DNA from: Isoetes taiwanensis
Lineage: Eukaryota > Streptophyta > Lycopodiopsida > Isoetales > Isoetaceae
Assembly: GCA_021234155.1 (NCBI GenBank)
Contig: JAJEKV010000669.1
Coordinates: forward strand, 57,543 to 121,542
Reading direction: 5' to 3'
DNA: 64,000 nt
The position numbers and the translations under genes were made by a program. Below the pieces are notes generated by a model. The model did no database searches, was not told the DNA's origin, and worked only from the letters and a program-made list of their open reading frames with translations. Below are positions 10,027 through 20,992 of the stretch, piece by piece. Positions within the stretch are counted from its first letter, which is position 1. Each line of letters starts with the position of its first letter.

Positions 10027-11106
10027 TTATATGTAATCTAGTAGAACGAACACAAGCAACAAAACCAGTAAAATAGACTCTGTAGTCGTAGAAGCAAGCG
10101 ATGCATTTGTCCCTTCATTTCCAAGGCGTTGATCTGTGGAAGTAGAAGTAGAGTTATAAGCAGGATTAAAGCCATAGAGTTGTTGAGCAGCAACAATGTC
10201 ATCCTGTGAAAGCTGCAACTTAACCTGGCGAGGGCTAATATTTGGGAACATGATGGAATCCTCAACGCCAGAATGAGCTAATCCGATCAAATGCCCAATC
10301 TCGTGAACAGCAACAGACTCAAGGTCCACGGCATGAGGGTCCGATGAATGCTTGGCATCAAAGCTCCATGTTTCTGAGCTATCGAGATGGAATCTGCCGT
10401 CCTCGGGCGAGAAGGCATGAGCCAAAACTCCCAAAGGCCCGTCAAAGGGGCGGCCGTCCCCGTGATCAAAGGTCGAGAACTGAATAATAATATCTGCCTC
10501 CTGCAGCAAGCTCACCTCTGTGAAGCTTATTGGCACGATATTAGCCCAGTAAGAAAATGCTCTGCCGAACACGTTTCTCGTATCCTGTTCGCTCAGCCAA
10601 TGTGCAGTAGCTGCATTAGCATCGAATGCGTACGCCAGATTGCGCTTCCATCTCCATCTGGGTACTCCAGGGAAATACGAGTACCGCTGCAGCTGCAAAT
10701 TGTTAATATGCGTAGCATTAAGCATCATCGAAACGCCATCTATCGCGTCCTCTCTTCCGCATCTGGGCTGCAGCATCCTCTGCAGCGTTGCCCTGTTCAA
10801 TGATCCTGTCGCATCTAACCCAAAACTCTGCTGGTACAGCTTCACTGCCCTCTCTACATCATCGTCGAATAAAATGGAGCTCGCATTTGTAGTTGCGCGT
10901 AGATACCCAAACTGGCGAAAGTATTTTCGTAAGTGAGATATTGCAGCCAAGGAATCCCCCTTGTGGGCATCTAGCAAGGGCACCAGATCAGCCCACGCCC
11001 CTGCTGTCTCCGCCACCGGAATATTGATGCTTGCACTCTTGGTAGCCACAAGAGCCAGCCATAGCGTTATTATCGATGCCCGGAACACCATAGCCAAACA
11101 CTTCAA
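10027..11106 (-). CDS. Plant matrix metalloproteinase (matrixin, M10A), GPI-anchored type
   Basis: An intact intronless ORF of 359 aa, the usual form of plant MMPs. Residues 1 to about 26 are a hydrophobic signal peptide. Residues 52-112 form the peptidoglycan-binding-like propeptide (ISHLRKYFRQFGYL, LYQQSFGLDATGSLNRATL). PRCGRED at 114-120 is the cysteine switch that keeps the zymogen inactive; the usual form is PRCGVPD, so the residues after CG are unusual. Residues 215-232 (HGDGRPFDGPLG) bind structural zinc and calcium. HEIGHLIGLAH at 268-278 is the catalytic zinc site, with the Met-turn at SIMFP (284-288). A Ser/Thr-rich stretch and a hydrophobic tail (343-359) indicate a GPI attachment signal. 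The predicted role is secreted or cell-surface proteolysis of wall or apoplastic proteins. The coding region is more GC-rich than its flanks. Confidence 0.95.
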   Translation of the reverse strand: MKCLAMVFRASIITLWLALVATKSASINIPVAETAGAWADLVPLLDAHKGDSLAAISHLRKYFRQFGYLRATTNASSILFDDDVERAVKLYQQSFGLDATGSLNRATLQRMLQPRCGREDAIDGVSMMLNATHINNLQLQRYSYFPGVPRWRWKRNLAYAFDANAATAHWLSEQDTRNVFGRAFSYWANIVPISFTEVSLLQEADIIIQFSTFDHGDGRPFDGPLGVLAHAFSPEDGRFHLDSSETWSFDAKHSSDPHAVDLESVAVHEIGHLIGLAHSGVEDSIMFPNISPRQVKLQLSQDDIVAAQQLYGFNPAYNSTSTSTDQRLGNEGTNASLASTTTESILLVLLLVFVLLDYI

Positions 11107-11358
11107 TCCCGCTTTTCATTGTAAGATGCCCTTTGCCCTTTGATAGCAAAATGTAGGGTCGTGATCATGTCCGGCGTCCTCTGCTCGCTGTCGCTTTTTA
11201 ACAGGCTTGCCTTGTAGCGTTGTAGAACCCAGTTTTTTTATGCAGCCTTGCCTTGTAGTTTTTTAAAGCGACGGCGACCTTATCCAAAAATCTACTACTA
11301 CTACTTTGACTATATTAATCACTCAAACTCGAGTAGCATGTGCCTTTCATTACTCATT
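11107..11358. other. Upstream region of the metalloproteinase gene
   Basis: Short intergenic stretch expected to hold the promoter and leader of the minus-strand metalloproteinase. A TTAATATAG-type AT element lies near 11307-11316 on the minus strand, but I cannot confirm it as a TATA box. Confidence 0.3.
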
Positions 11359-11811
11359 GGCTCAGGATAATCTTACCATGGATTGAGGGATCCCGGAGGT
11401 GTGATCCCGGAGGACGACATCCCGGGAGGACGTGTGATCCCGGAGGATGGGATCCCGCCGTTAACCTGCGATTAAAGGCTACGCAGAGTTCAGAGGCCAT
11501 TTTTGGCAAGATTGGGGCAACGCCATTCTTTGCGGCGCTCACACTCCTTCCTCCTCTGCTGATACCTGATCCTATCCTCCCACTGATTCCGACCACCCTA
11601 GCACAGGCGCCATCCGATTTGGAGGAGAATCGAGCAAGAAAAAGCCACACAAAAACTTCCCTGATTTTCCCTATAAGGGTTTAATTTTTTGTGCAATTAT
11701 CGCTGCATGATAAGGGGATCGCCCTCCGGGGATCACACATCCTCCCGGGATGCCGTCCTCCGGGATCACACCTCCGGGATCCCTCAATCCAGGGTAAGAT
11801 TATCCTGAGCC
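11359..11811. mobile_element. MITE with long terminal inverted repeats (about 95 bp)
   Basis: The left end (GGCTCAGGATAATCTTACC at 11359) and the right end (complement ending at 11811) are inverted copies over about 95 bp. Each arm holds several GATCCCGGAGG units, so it also contains internal direct repeats. CTCAT lies next to both ends (11353-11357 and 11812-11816) and may be a target duplication, with one extra T on the left. The core of about 250 bp has no transposase. A non-autonomous DNA element; the superfamily is not determinable here. Confidence 0.8.
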
Positions 11812-12215
11812 CTCATGGCCCTTTCATTGCATGAGATAAAGGGAAGGTAATCTCATTTATCGCATAATGTGGCTTCCTCAAGACTTAGAAGACATTACAA
11901 TTAGTGAACCCCATATGGCCATTTTTGTTAAGGATCATGTGCCCAAGGAGACAATTTCACCTGGTAAGGGACTGGCGAGCCCCTTAGGACAAGCTAGGTC
12001 CGAACCAAGCGAAATTGCCTCCCCCCACATTTTCCCACGTAAAGTTTAGAAGGGAGAAAAATTTTATGGCATATGGCATTGTATTGACCACAAATTTAAC
12101 AAAATGTTGCCCATAACATTGCACACAGAAACATTATACGTTTTAATCTAGGCCTATAATACGTTGAAATTTCCTCACCTTAACCTTACGATAGTTTTAA
12201 GTACGCCCGATTTGG
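11812..12215. other. Intergenic, start of a dispersed repeat family
   Basis: No gene. From about 12110 the text (CCCATAACATTGCACACAG, TAATCTAGGCCTATAATACG) recurs in the same orientation near 20260-20340, marking a dispersed repeat of unknown type. Confidence 0.4.
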
Positions 12216-12732
12216 GTTGGCCTCCCATGGAAACCCTTCCGAATTTCCATGGAAACCCTTCCGGCTTTCCATGGAAACCCTTCCGTTCTGACTTTCAATA
12301 AAACCCGGAAGGGTTTCCATGGAAATTTGGAAGGATTTCCCGATTTTCCAGTTTCTCGGAAGGGTTTCCATGGAAATTCGGAAGGGTTTCCATGGAAATA
12401 AGAAAGGGTTTCCAATTTGGAAAATCGGAAGGGTTTCCGTGGAAAACAGGAAGGGTTTCCACGGAATTATTTTTTTTTCAAAATATTTACACACGTGAGC
12501 CTTTATGACTCACACTTTTCGACACGGACGCCCGACATTAAGGCGCACGTCCATCGAGTGCACGTCACCCCAAAATTCAAATTTTGAATGGAAACCCTTC
12601 CCAATTTCCTTGCATGATGGAAATTAGGAAGGGTTTCCACAGGAGGAGAAAAATAGGAAGGGTTTCTGCACAAGGAGGAAAATAGGTAAGGTTTCCACAT
12701 GAGGAGAAAAATAGGTAAGGTTTCCACATACA
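12216..12732. repeat. Inverted array of GGAAGGGTTTCCATGG units
   Basis: The unit is first written as CCATGGAAACCCTTCC (three or four copies, 12226-12290) and then, after a short AT spacer near 12296, as GGAAGGGTTTCCATGG (about eight degenerate copies to 12725). The transcript would fold into a long stem. The minus-strand translation is a repeated METLP pattern caused by the array, not a gene. Related units occur at 19870-20150. Confidence 0.8.
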
Positions 12733-13855
12733 GTTAGAAATTCCATGGGGTAAGATTAACTAAGAATTGAGATCAGCTTTAACCAGCTTTAATCTCAAAA
12801 ATTCTGGCACTTAACACCCAACTATAACATGGAACTTCTTGCAAGGTACAAATTATGGGAAGTCCTAGTTTTAGATCATGGTTCTTTTGATCAAATTATT
12901 TTGTTATCAAAGCTTAAAATTGAGTTGAAATGAAGGCGTGCGAACATATTGAAGTTTTAGAATCTTGTGTATTAATCTGCCATGCATGTACAATGTTTGA
13001 CCACCAGGATAGCGTGTATTACATTTCCCAATAACCATCATCCAATTAAATTGGGATTATGTCAACTCCAAAATCGCGCCAACCTATAGTCATTTCGTAA
13101 TGAAGAATTGGTTTTTTACCTAGTTGTTTGTAATCATGAAATCTCATTTATGTTGCATTTTTGTAGGGTAATTTTTATTTCACTTCAGATATTATAGAAA
13201 AAAGACGCAAACTTCCTAGAATTAATAACATTGTATCGTAGGGTGATAGGCCAAAAATACATCAATGTAACAAGTAAATTTAGGAAAATATACAGCAATA
13301 GAAATACGTCAAATCCAAAACCAATAATGTCAATAATGGAGGTTTTGATAGTAAATACAAATTTTTACTTCACCAAAAATACACTAAAAAACTTAGTTTA
13401 ATTTGGGGAACATTTAATCAGAGGTTCTTTGGTCTTGTTTTTCACCTCATGACCACACGATCTTTGGGGTATAACCATCTTCAAATTTTCAGCCATTGCG
13501 ATGAATTATAGATGCCGACGCACCAAGGACGAGCTTGTTGCATCGAATTTCCATTACATCCAGTCGAAATTAGCTCTGAGTCTGGCTCCATTGATGGGCC
13601 TTTAAAGCGGCCTAGGATGGACCAAACTAAGATTGACACTCAAAATTCCCCACTTTGTTTCTAAGCATGAACAATAGGATGAGGGAAAAACTTGTTGAAA
13701 GTTGATGACTGCACATCTTAGCCAATTGCTTAGATTTTCTAAGCTATCCTTAGAGTTTCCTTAGAAAAAGCCCTCGTGACTTATCTGATTTTGATGATTC
13801 ACATACCTCTTGTTCAAACTTGTCACCAAGTTCCTCTAATTCTCTACATGATCCA
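12733..13855. other. AT-rich intergenic DNA, nothing recognised
   Basis: No long open frame, structured repeat or RNA gene that I can support in this stretch. Confidence 0.4.
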
Positions 13856-14190
13856 AACAACTAAAACCTGGTTATGAAACAAAACAAATTATGCAAAACA
13901 TGTATTAGTCAACATAATATTGCAAATAGAATCTGGTTATTAGTCAACATAATATTGCAAATAGAATCTGGTTATAGAACAAACAAATCACGCCACGCGT
14001 GTATTGGCTAGCATAATATTGTAGATAGAACCTGGTTATAGAATAAACAATTCACGCCAAGCGTGTATTGGCTAACATAATTCAGGCCATGTGTGTATTA
14101 GACAATATAATATTGTAGAGGACATTTGGTTATATAGAACAAAACAAATCATGCCAAGCGTGTATTGGCCAGCATAATCATATTGTAGAT
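13856..14190. repeat. Degenerate tandem repeat (about 65-75 bp unit)
   Basis: Four to five copies carry the order CTGGTTAT-AGAACAAA-CAAATCACGCCA-GCGTGTATTGG-CTAACATAATATTG. One internal partial duplication of GTCAACATAATATTGCAAAT occurs at about 13909-13960. Isolated GCCAAGCGTG-type pieces recur at about 14605 and 16566, suggesting a dispersed family. Confidence 0.75.
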
Positions 14191-15490
14191 ATGAACTTGG
14201 GAATGTTTCTATAGAAGACAGAAGAGAAAATCTAGTATTAAAAAAAAGGAAGGGGGAGGGGGATAATGGGAGTTCCGTGCAGAGAGTCTTGCCTTGCCCA
14301 CCGTGATGAAGGAGTAGCCATCATGAATCTTTCAGCTCTTTTGTTGCATCAATACATTGCAGGTTCATGTCATATGTAACAGCAAAAGCTGGCATGTTGT
14401 TTCCTTTTTCTAGCCAACAGCAACATGTGTTCTCTCAACATATTATTCTTAAGGAATACGGCCATGACGAAAACAAAAACTATGCGACGGCTTGCCGACG
14501 ACTCCTTAGGTTCCACGTTGCCAAGGATGTCGCCACCCGCCAAGATCTCGATTTCTATGGCAGCAAATTACTCAAAAATAATTGCAAAGCATGTGCCAAC
14601 AAATCACGCTTAGCGTGTTTTTTATTTCCTCTTAAGCATAAACACAAGCTTATATACATGAAATTTTATGCTACAGATTTTAAATTACCTTGAACTTCAA
14701 GTGTCGGAATCGAAAGCAAATACTGGATGAAGCGAACCTAACATGGAGCAAACAATCGATCATCATAGACATGACGGATTGCCAACAATGGAGTTGTCTA
14801 GGAGTCCATTTGCTCGCACCCATTGGCTCAAACCAAAGCATTTGCGCAATCCATTGGCTCGAACACAAGCATTTGCACGTAACCATTTGCCACCAATGCG
14901 CTCAAAGCTTTTGCACATGCCGGTTTGCATCATACCGATTTGCTAAAAGCTCAAACCTTACATGGATTTTCTCTCAGAGACGAAAGCGAGAATGTAGTAT
15001 CGTTCAAAGATGCCTACACTTGAAGGGCAACGAACATCTATTATTTTTAAAATGGGCGAGATTGGAAAGAGCTTACCTTGCTTGGGATCGGATAGGCATA
15101 AAGATTAGAATGAAAGCCTTGAATCAAAGAAAAGGGCCGATCTAGAAAAAAACCTCCAGAACAGAGATAAAACTGTATCTTTAATTTGCTACAGACTGGA
15201 TAACGAATTTGCTGCAGACTGGGGATGCTGTTCTGTTGTCTCCGTCCGATCAATCTTGCCACATGCGCATTCTAATGTTAGGAAAAATAAGAGTTTCTTA
15301 CGGTGATTGCTCTTACTTCCATTCCAAATGATTAAACGATCCATTCGGATGATTCAAAGCTTTGCTTTCCATTCGAAGGTTTTTCCCGCATTCAACCCCT
15401 TTTTATCCGGATTCATGTCGCAGAACAACTAACACTATTTTTATTGTATACTAAATGGCCGTGCTCGAAAAACTGAATCAAGAATCGTGG
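14191..15490. other. Intergenic DNA with a short direct repeat
   Basis: No gene recognised. Around 14810-14880, CCATTGGCTC plus AAGCATTTGC is repeated two or three times at a spacing of about 30 bp. Several overlapping short open frames here have no motif support. Confidence 0.3.
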
Positions 15491-15510
15491 GCGGCGTGGG
15501 TCCACCCAAA

Positions 15511-15853
15511 TGTAATGATTGATTACAAATCCAAGGAGCATTGTTGATGGCTTAATCCAAGTATCAAATCGCAAAATGAAAGGATGCAAGAGAACGCCAT
15601 GGATCGAAAGCAAAAAGATACTAGAGAAAGCACAACAAGAAGCACAAAATGTGTTTTATAGGTTTGAATTTTATGCATTTTGGCCCACCCAATGTAACGA
15701 TTGATTACAAATCCAAGGAGCATTGTTGATGGCGAATCCAAGTATCAAATCTGCAAAATGAAAGGATGCAAGAGAACGCCATGGATCGAGCAAGAAGATA
15801 CTAGAGAAAGCACAACAAGAAGCATAGGTTTGAATTTTATGCATTTTGGACAC
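15511..15853. repeat. Tandem duplication of about 170 bp
   Basis: TGTAACGATTGATTACAAAT-type text starting near 15511 recurs at about 15690. Both copies run through CATTGTTGATGG, ATGCAAGAGAACGCCATGG and AGAAAGCACAACAAGAAGCA to GTTTGAATTTTATGCATTTT. Copies differ by small indels, including loss of a short piece before the final block in the second copy. Confidence 0.85.
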
Positions 15854-16936
15854 GTTTCATGAATTTGAATTGCGTGCACTTTTGAACCTTCAGGTGGCCG
15901 AATCTAAACGACGGCCCAAATACAAAGGCGTAAAGACTTGAACCGGGGATGGACTTGAAGCGGTATGTAGAATCACTCATTGGATCAAATTTGAATCTAA
16001 ATTTTTTCCTTGGAATAAAATTGGTAGAGCAAAAGGGTCTGGCGATGCGAGAAATCTGAGAATAGGCAGTGTGCCGTGAACATAAACCGCTTCAAGGACT
16101 CGCCGAACAGATCGGAACGTGATCGAAAACCGCATCGAATCGCATCGAACCTGCATCGAAGGACCTGTCGTAACATGAACCTGCTTCGAACCTGCATCGG
16201 ATGAATAGAAGGCCTATCTGATGCAAAATGTTTACAGGTACCAGGCATAACAATCCAAGTCCTTGTACATCGAATCATATTTTTGATCAATCCAAAACCC
16301 TTGATGCAGCCAATGACACTGCAGAAAGCATGCTAGGCAATGCCATGAAGAGAGCATCTATATCAAGTGGGCACAAATAAATTTGTTTCTTTTCAGAAAA
16401 TAGGAAGGGTTCTTGGCTGAGACAAAGCAAAGGGCTCCAATTCCATATCTGTAAGGTAAGATTTCTTTTGTTAATTTTATTCTTCAATAGCTTAATGCAC
16501 GCTTGGTGCTGAAGTTGTGCTGCTTACTAAGGCGGTGACATTGCAATCAAGTTGAGCCATAAAAGCCACGCCAAGCGCGTACTATTTGTTTCCTATTTTT
16601 TAGCTTATTTTATGGTAACAAACTAGTGTTTGTTTGGACTCGTTTTCTTGGAGATGCCGTGGCCTGATCATAGCCATTGAAAATTCTAATACCCACGAAT
16701 CTAGACTGTTGAGATCGAAGGTAGAATAAACTAAATAACTTTGTTAATGTCTTATCCACCTTATCTAAGCTATTGTACCAACACGTTCAAAATTTCTAAA
16801 GCATTTTTGGGATAACATCTATTCTTCTATCTATCTTTCTTAATAAGTCTTGTGCAGCTTTTTCCTTTTATCTTATGTAGAAAATGTTAGTGCTATCCTT
16901 ATTAAGACTTCTTGCACTTTAAAACCAATGTAGTAG
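15854..16936. other. Intergenic DNA, nothing firm
   Basis: Short repeats of CGAACCTGCATCG occur near 16130-16200. Otherwise AT-rich DNA without a supported gene. Confidence 0.3.
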
Positions 16937-17595
16937 CGTGATTTAGTTGGGTGGGAAATCTTATATATCCACTTGTTGTGAAGCACATCAACCCCGTGTT
17001 AGCCCGGGGCCCACAGCTCTACCTGCGTTCCCAGCTGCCCCTGAAAAAGCGCAGACTCATGGCCTCCATTCGCACAGGTGCCCACCATCTTCGCATCGAG
17101 ACGGGCAGGTGGATTGGGGAGCCCCGCCAGGACAGGCTCTGTCAGTGCTGTCAAACGGGTGCCATTGAGGATGAGTCTCACACTTTCCAAAGTTGCCCAG
17201 CGTTCAGTCAGATCCGGGCCAGATACGCTCCCTTAGTACGGCCGGACGTGCCCTTGCATTTGCTGATGAACACACCGTCAGTACGTGCCCTGGGGTCATA
17301 CATCCAGGAGGTACTGGACCTGCGAGGTCACCTTTGCCCCCGCCTGGCTGCCCGCTGACTAGGCACTACGGGGGTGGTGCATGACTGTATATATTGGGAT
17401 GTTTCTGCATTTTATACGATTAGCACAGTTTGTCAGCAGGCTGATTGCTGCCACGGTTTTTCCCTCGAAAACCCTTCGGGGCGGGGGTTTTTTAATCCGG
17501 GCAGTAATCCGCTTGCTGCGTTTTTGTATTGGGTCCCATAGACCGATTGGTCTCCGTGGACGATAAAAATACCTTCCTTCCTTCCTTCCTTACAT
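16937..17595 (+). mobile_element. GC-rich 3' end of a non-LTR retrotransposon
   Basis: The plus-strand frame at 16951-17358 encodes a post-RT domain: KKRRLMASIRTGAHHLRIET, GRWIGEPRQDRLCQCCQTGA, IEDESHTFQSCPAF. This fits the C-terminal 'R-T-G ... R-x-C-x-x-C ... E-D-E-x-H ... C' region of many non-LTR ORF2 proteins. The frame ends PRLAAR and a stop, followed by about 230 bp and a (CCTT)n tail at about 17572-17592. The segment is much more GC-rich than its surroundings, which suggests a recent arrival or a different source from the L1-like LINEs elsewhere in the window. The RT itself is absent (5' truncated). Confidence 0.75.
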
Positions 17596-18195
17596 GGATT
17601 TTGAATGACTAATATTCATTCTTTGAATATTGTAGCTCTAAGTTGAGAAGATATGCTAAGAAAGTTTTTACTTTGGACAACTGGAGAAAGCTGAAGAAAG
17701 CGCATCTATTGGGTGGATTAATTTAACTTAGGATGAAGGCTCTTGGATTAGAAGTCTTAGGAACAAAATTATAATTTTAAGGTGTATATTTTCTAAAAGT
17801 TGTGTCTATATTGTTCTTGCAAAATAAGAAAATAATAGCAATGTGCGCATAAAGTTGTTTCCATCTTTAAACGATATCATGCTATATTGTAAAATATAGT
17901 CAATTCTCTAAGTAATACAATATTACAGTTTTGTACTTTCAGCATAAAATTTGTGAATTTGAATATGTTACTAAAAACCTGCAATATAAAATTCTTCCCA
18001 AAATTAAGACATAATCCCAATTTAATTGAATGATGGTTCAATCTTGGAACAAACTAGGCTAGGGATATCGTGTGGAAATGCCAAGGGGAACAAGCGTGTG
18101 TGAAGTTGCACTCTATTATGTTGCATGATGGCACAAACTTAAGTATTTGTAAACAAGAAAGAACAAACTTATATATGATTTGCCTCGTTTTGACA
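17596..18195. other. Region upstream of the MLO relic
   Basis: AT-rich DNA. Weak remnants of MLO N-terminal coding may be present near 18130-18195 (AACAAGAAAG context before the MLMLLGF block), but I cannot define an exon. Confidence 0.3.
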
Positions 18196-19150
18196 CAATG
18201 TTGATGCTGTTGGGGTTCATGTCCCTTCTCATCACTGTAACAAGTGAAACTATATGTGGTATATGCATAAAGCAATCCATCTATGATACGCAGCAACTCA
18301 TGCCTTGTAAATTGGTGTAAATTGTAAGTTCATTAATCCACACCTGTTCTGCTTGGTTTGCAATCTTACATTGTTTTAACATTAATCTCTAGTAATTTGT
18401 TTGATTCAGCCACGTCTCCTTCTCCATTTGATACATTTTGTACTTTTTCAACATGCCTTTGAGCTTGCAACGTTCATTTGAGTTTGGGTATGTAATCAAC
18501 TACAATGATACTTGCATACAGTAGTTAGATTGCAATGGTTATGCAATTTATTAGACTGCATCTATGCTATCTATCATGGCTATGCTAAATGACATGAAAC
18601 ATCCCCATAATGAATTAGTTTAACTCTTTTATGTCTTTGCCTCCCGTTAACCGTGGCAATTTGGATGGAATTCCTGCATGGCGTCCGATAAGGGATCTGT
18701 ATATATGCTCGCGTGCTCTTTGGGTATGAGTCTAACCTTTCTTCTAACTCAGATTAAGGTTTTATGCCTGAGTGTGTAAGCTTCAGAATGTTGTAGATTC
18801 TGTTTTTCTCATGCATGCCTATAAATCTTGAATTGTCACCTATGCTTGCAGATTTGTTGTCCAGGTGTTTTGCAGTTATAGTACATTGGCACTTTATGCA
18901 CTTGTCACCCAGGTAATGTCACATAGTATAGAGTGTATTTTGCTTGAACATAATGTTCAATTGCTTGCTGCAGATGGGATGCGGGTACAAGGCTGCCATA
19001 TTCCAGGAGATTATAGTTTACAAAATTGTGTATGTGGCGAGGGTCGCAAAACGTCATCATCACAATGGAAATATGCATGGAGGGTCGAGAAAAAGTACAA
19101 GTAGTAATAGTAGTTATACTCACTATGAGCAAAAATCCCATAATAATTAA
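18196..19150 (+). pseudogene. MLO-family gene, internally deleted pseudogene
   Basis: MLO proteins are plant seven-transmembrane calmodulin-binding proteins linked to powdery mildew susceptibility and calcium transport. Visible blocks: LMLLGFMSLLITV (18204-18245, N-terminal region); PRLLLHLIHFVLFQHAFELA (exon 18410-18487, 26 codons, donor GTATGT); WQFGWNSCM (18654-18723, donor GTATGA); FVVQVFCSYSTLALYALVTQ (18852-18912, donor GTAATG); MGCGYKAAIFQE (18974 to stop at 19150). Breaks: a TGA at FI*VW inside the second block, loss of the AG acceptor before the third, a phase mismatch between blocks three and four, and complete absence of the middle exons between 18300 and 18410. The order and intron positions match a genuine, non-processed gene copy that has decayed. 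Confidence 0.85.
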
Positions 19151-20350
19151 AATGCAAGAACAGTAAACCTGTGATGAAGGCTACAAAAGGGCCATGTTTC
19201 ACCTCCAACTATTGCAATAAAACAAATGAATATGTTGGCCCTAACAAAATATAAAGAGCTCAACATATTCCTTTGCGGGAGCTTCGACTAAAGAAGATGG
19301 AAGAGCTAGTGGCGATCTTTGGAGTTGAAACTGCAGATTTAAACACTATACAAAAAGGGACAGATACAAATTTAAGAGTAGATCTAAGTCCGACTAGAAA
19401 TCCCAGTCCCGATCGGTTGACTCCCAGGTGTCAGGTTTGACGTTCCAGTTTAGGGTATGATATATACATAAGATCCAACCTGTACAGGTAATTAGATTTT
19501 GCCATACCTCTGAAGAGCAAAACTCTCTCCCCATAGCTAGGCAAGGATGCGGACGATCTGGTTTTGTCTAATGCAATTCCCGCCAAGATTGGGGCGTTTT
19601 CGTTAAAAGCAACAAAAATTGAAGTTTAAAATCGGAAATCCTTCTCTCATACGATTCCTGATTGCTCCTATAAAACGCTTCCAACGAACTTCAATTTTTG
19701 CAGATTTTGCCTTTTTAGATAAATGTTCTAATTATTTGCATGTCACAGAGTCCTGCTGCCGATTTGAGGATGCATCAAAACAGATTTTTACAGGATGCAA
19801 CTCCTGCCAGAACTTTCAATCAGTTTAAAAGCCAAAAAAAAAAAAAAAAAAAAAAAAGTGAAATTGAAGCCGAACTCCGGAAGGGTTTCTCTGTACCTGA
19901 TTGCTTCTATAAAATGTTTCCTGGATCGACTGCAGCCTTCCTCAATCGTCAAATGCAAAGAAAACCGCCGGAGGAAGAGCTAAGGAAAAAAGAAATTCCT
20001 TTTCTGGAAAAAGCTAGCCGTAGAAATTTAATTCGAAGCATTAATTACCTGTGGATATTTTGGGAATCCAAAAAAAAATTATTCTTGTGGAAACCCTTCC
20101 GTGCTTCAATGAGGAAACCCTTCTAGATTTCGGTGAAATTTGGAAGGGCTTCCATTTTTCTTTTTTAATAACCCCAATCGGGGGGAGATAGTGTGATCGT
20201 TAACCTTACGTAGATGTGCACTAGCTCACCTAAATTATTTCTACAAAATGTTGCCCATCCCTTTTAACATTGCACGCAGAAACATTATACGTCTTAATCT
20301 AGGCCTATAATACGCTGATATTTCCTCCCCTTAACATTACGTAGGTTCGC
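19151..20350. repeat. Second copy of the GGAAGGGTTTCC-associated repeat family
   Basis: Contains a poly(A) run at about 19835-19857, scattered GGAAGGGTTT / AAACCCTTCC units (19878, 20091-20150) and a block at 20246-20345 that matches 12100-12190 (TAATCTAGGCCTATAATACG). Relative to the first copy, the unit array lies before this block instead of after it. No coding potential is recognised. Confidence 0.6.
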
Positions 20351-20599
20351 GGCGGCTAAGGCTGCCGCGAACATTTCTTTGGTTCCTAGCCTATTCAACT
20401 GGATCTATTATAACGTTCCTAACCTGCACAATTGAATCCATTATAATTTTTAACGATGAGAATTGCTAGGACTACTTGATGTATTAATTGAAAGCAGATA
20501 GCTTGAAAACATGTAGGAGTTGAACCCGCACTATTGCCACATGTTTTGTGTTCGGAGAATAGATAAGTGCTACAGTCGACTACCATGGGATTCCTACTA

Positions 20600-20992
20600 T
20601 TGTTTATCCCGTCCTTTTTGTTTCCAACATTCGATGGTTTGGGCCTGGTGGGGATTGCCTATTACCAATGGCTTTACCACTAGCATGTCACCGGCGATGG
20701 ACGTTCTTTCATTACTCCCCATCCCCTTTTTTCCCTTTTCTTGATATGTGCATCCGATCGAAGTCGTTTGGGTTTTGAGCCTAGGTGGGGGTCACCCATT
20801 ACGAATGGCTTTACTACTAGCCAACGCATCCAACGCGATGAACGTTTTTTCCATTATCCCGTTGTCCCCTCCCTTTTGTATTGTTTTTTTTTTTTTTTTT
20901 GGGGCAATCCGATGATAGTCATTGGGTTTTGGGCTGGGTAGAAGTCACCCGTTACCAATAGCTTGACTACTTTGGGTCATCGCGATGGTAAT
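20600..20992. repeat. Degenerate tandem repeat, about 130-150 bp, three copies
   Basis: The phrase GGTTTTGGGC-type / TTACCAATGGCTTTACCACTA / GCGATGGACGTT repeats at about 20630-20720, 20768-20855 and 20918-20985, each followed by a T/C-rich run. The LINE fragment on its right abuts the third copy. Confidence 0.65.

Noticed and set aside
12186-12494. 102-codon minus-strand ORF with repeated METLP/FPWKP text
   Set aside because: Produced by the GGAAGGGTTTCC array; no gene-like context.
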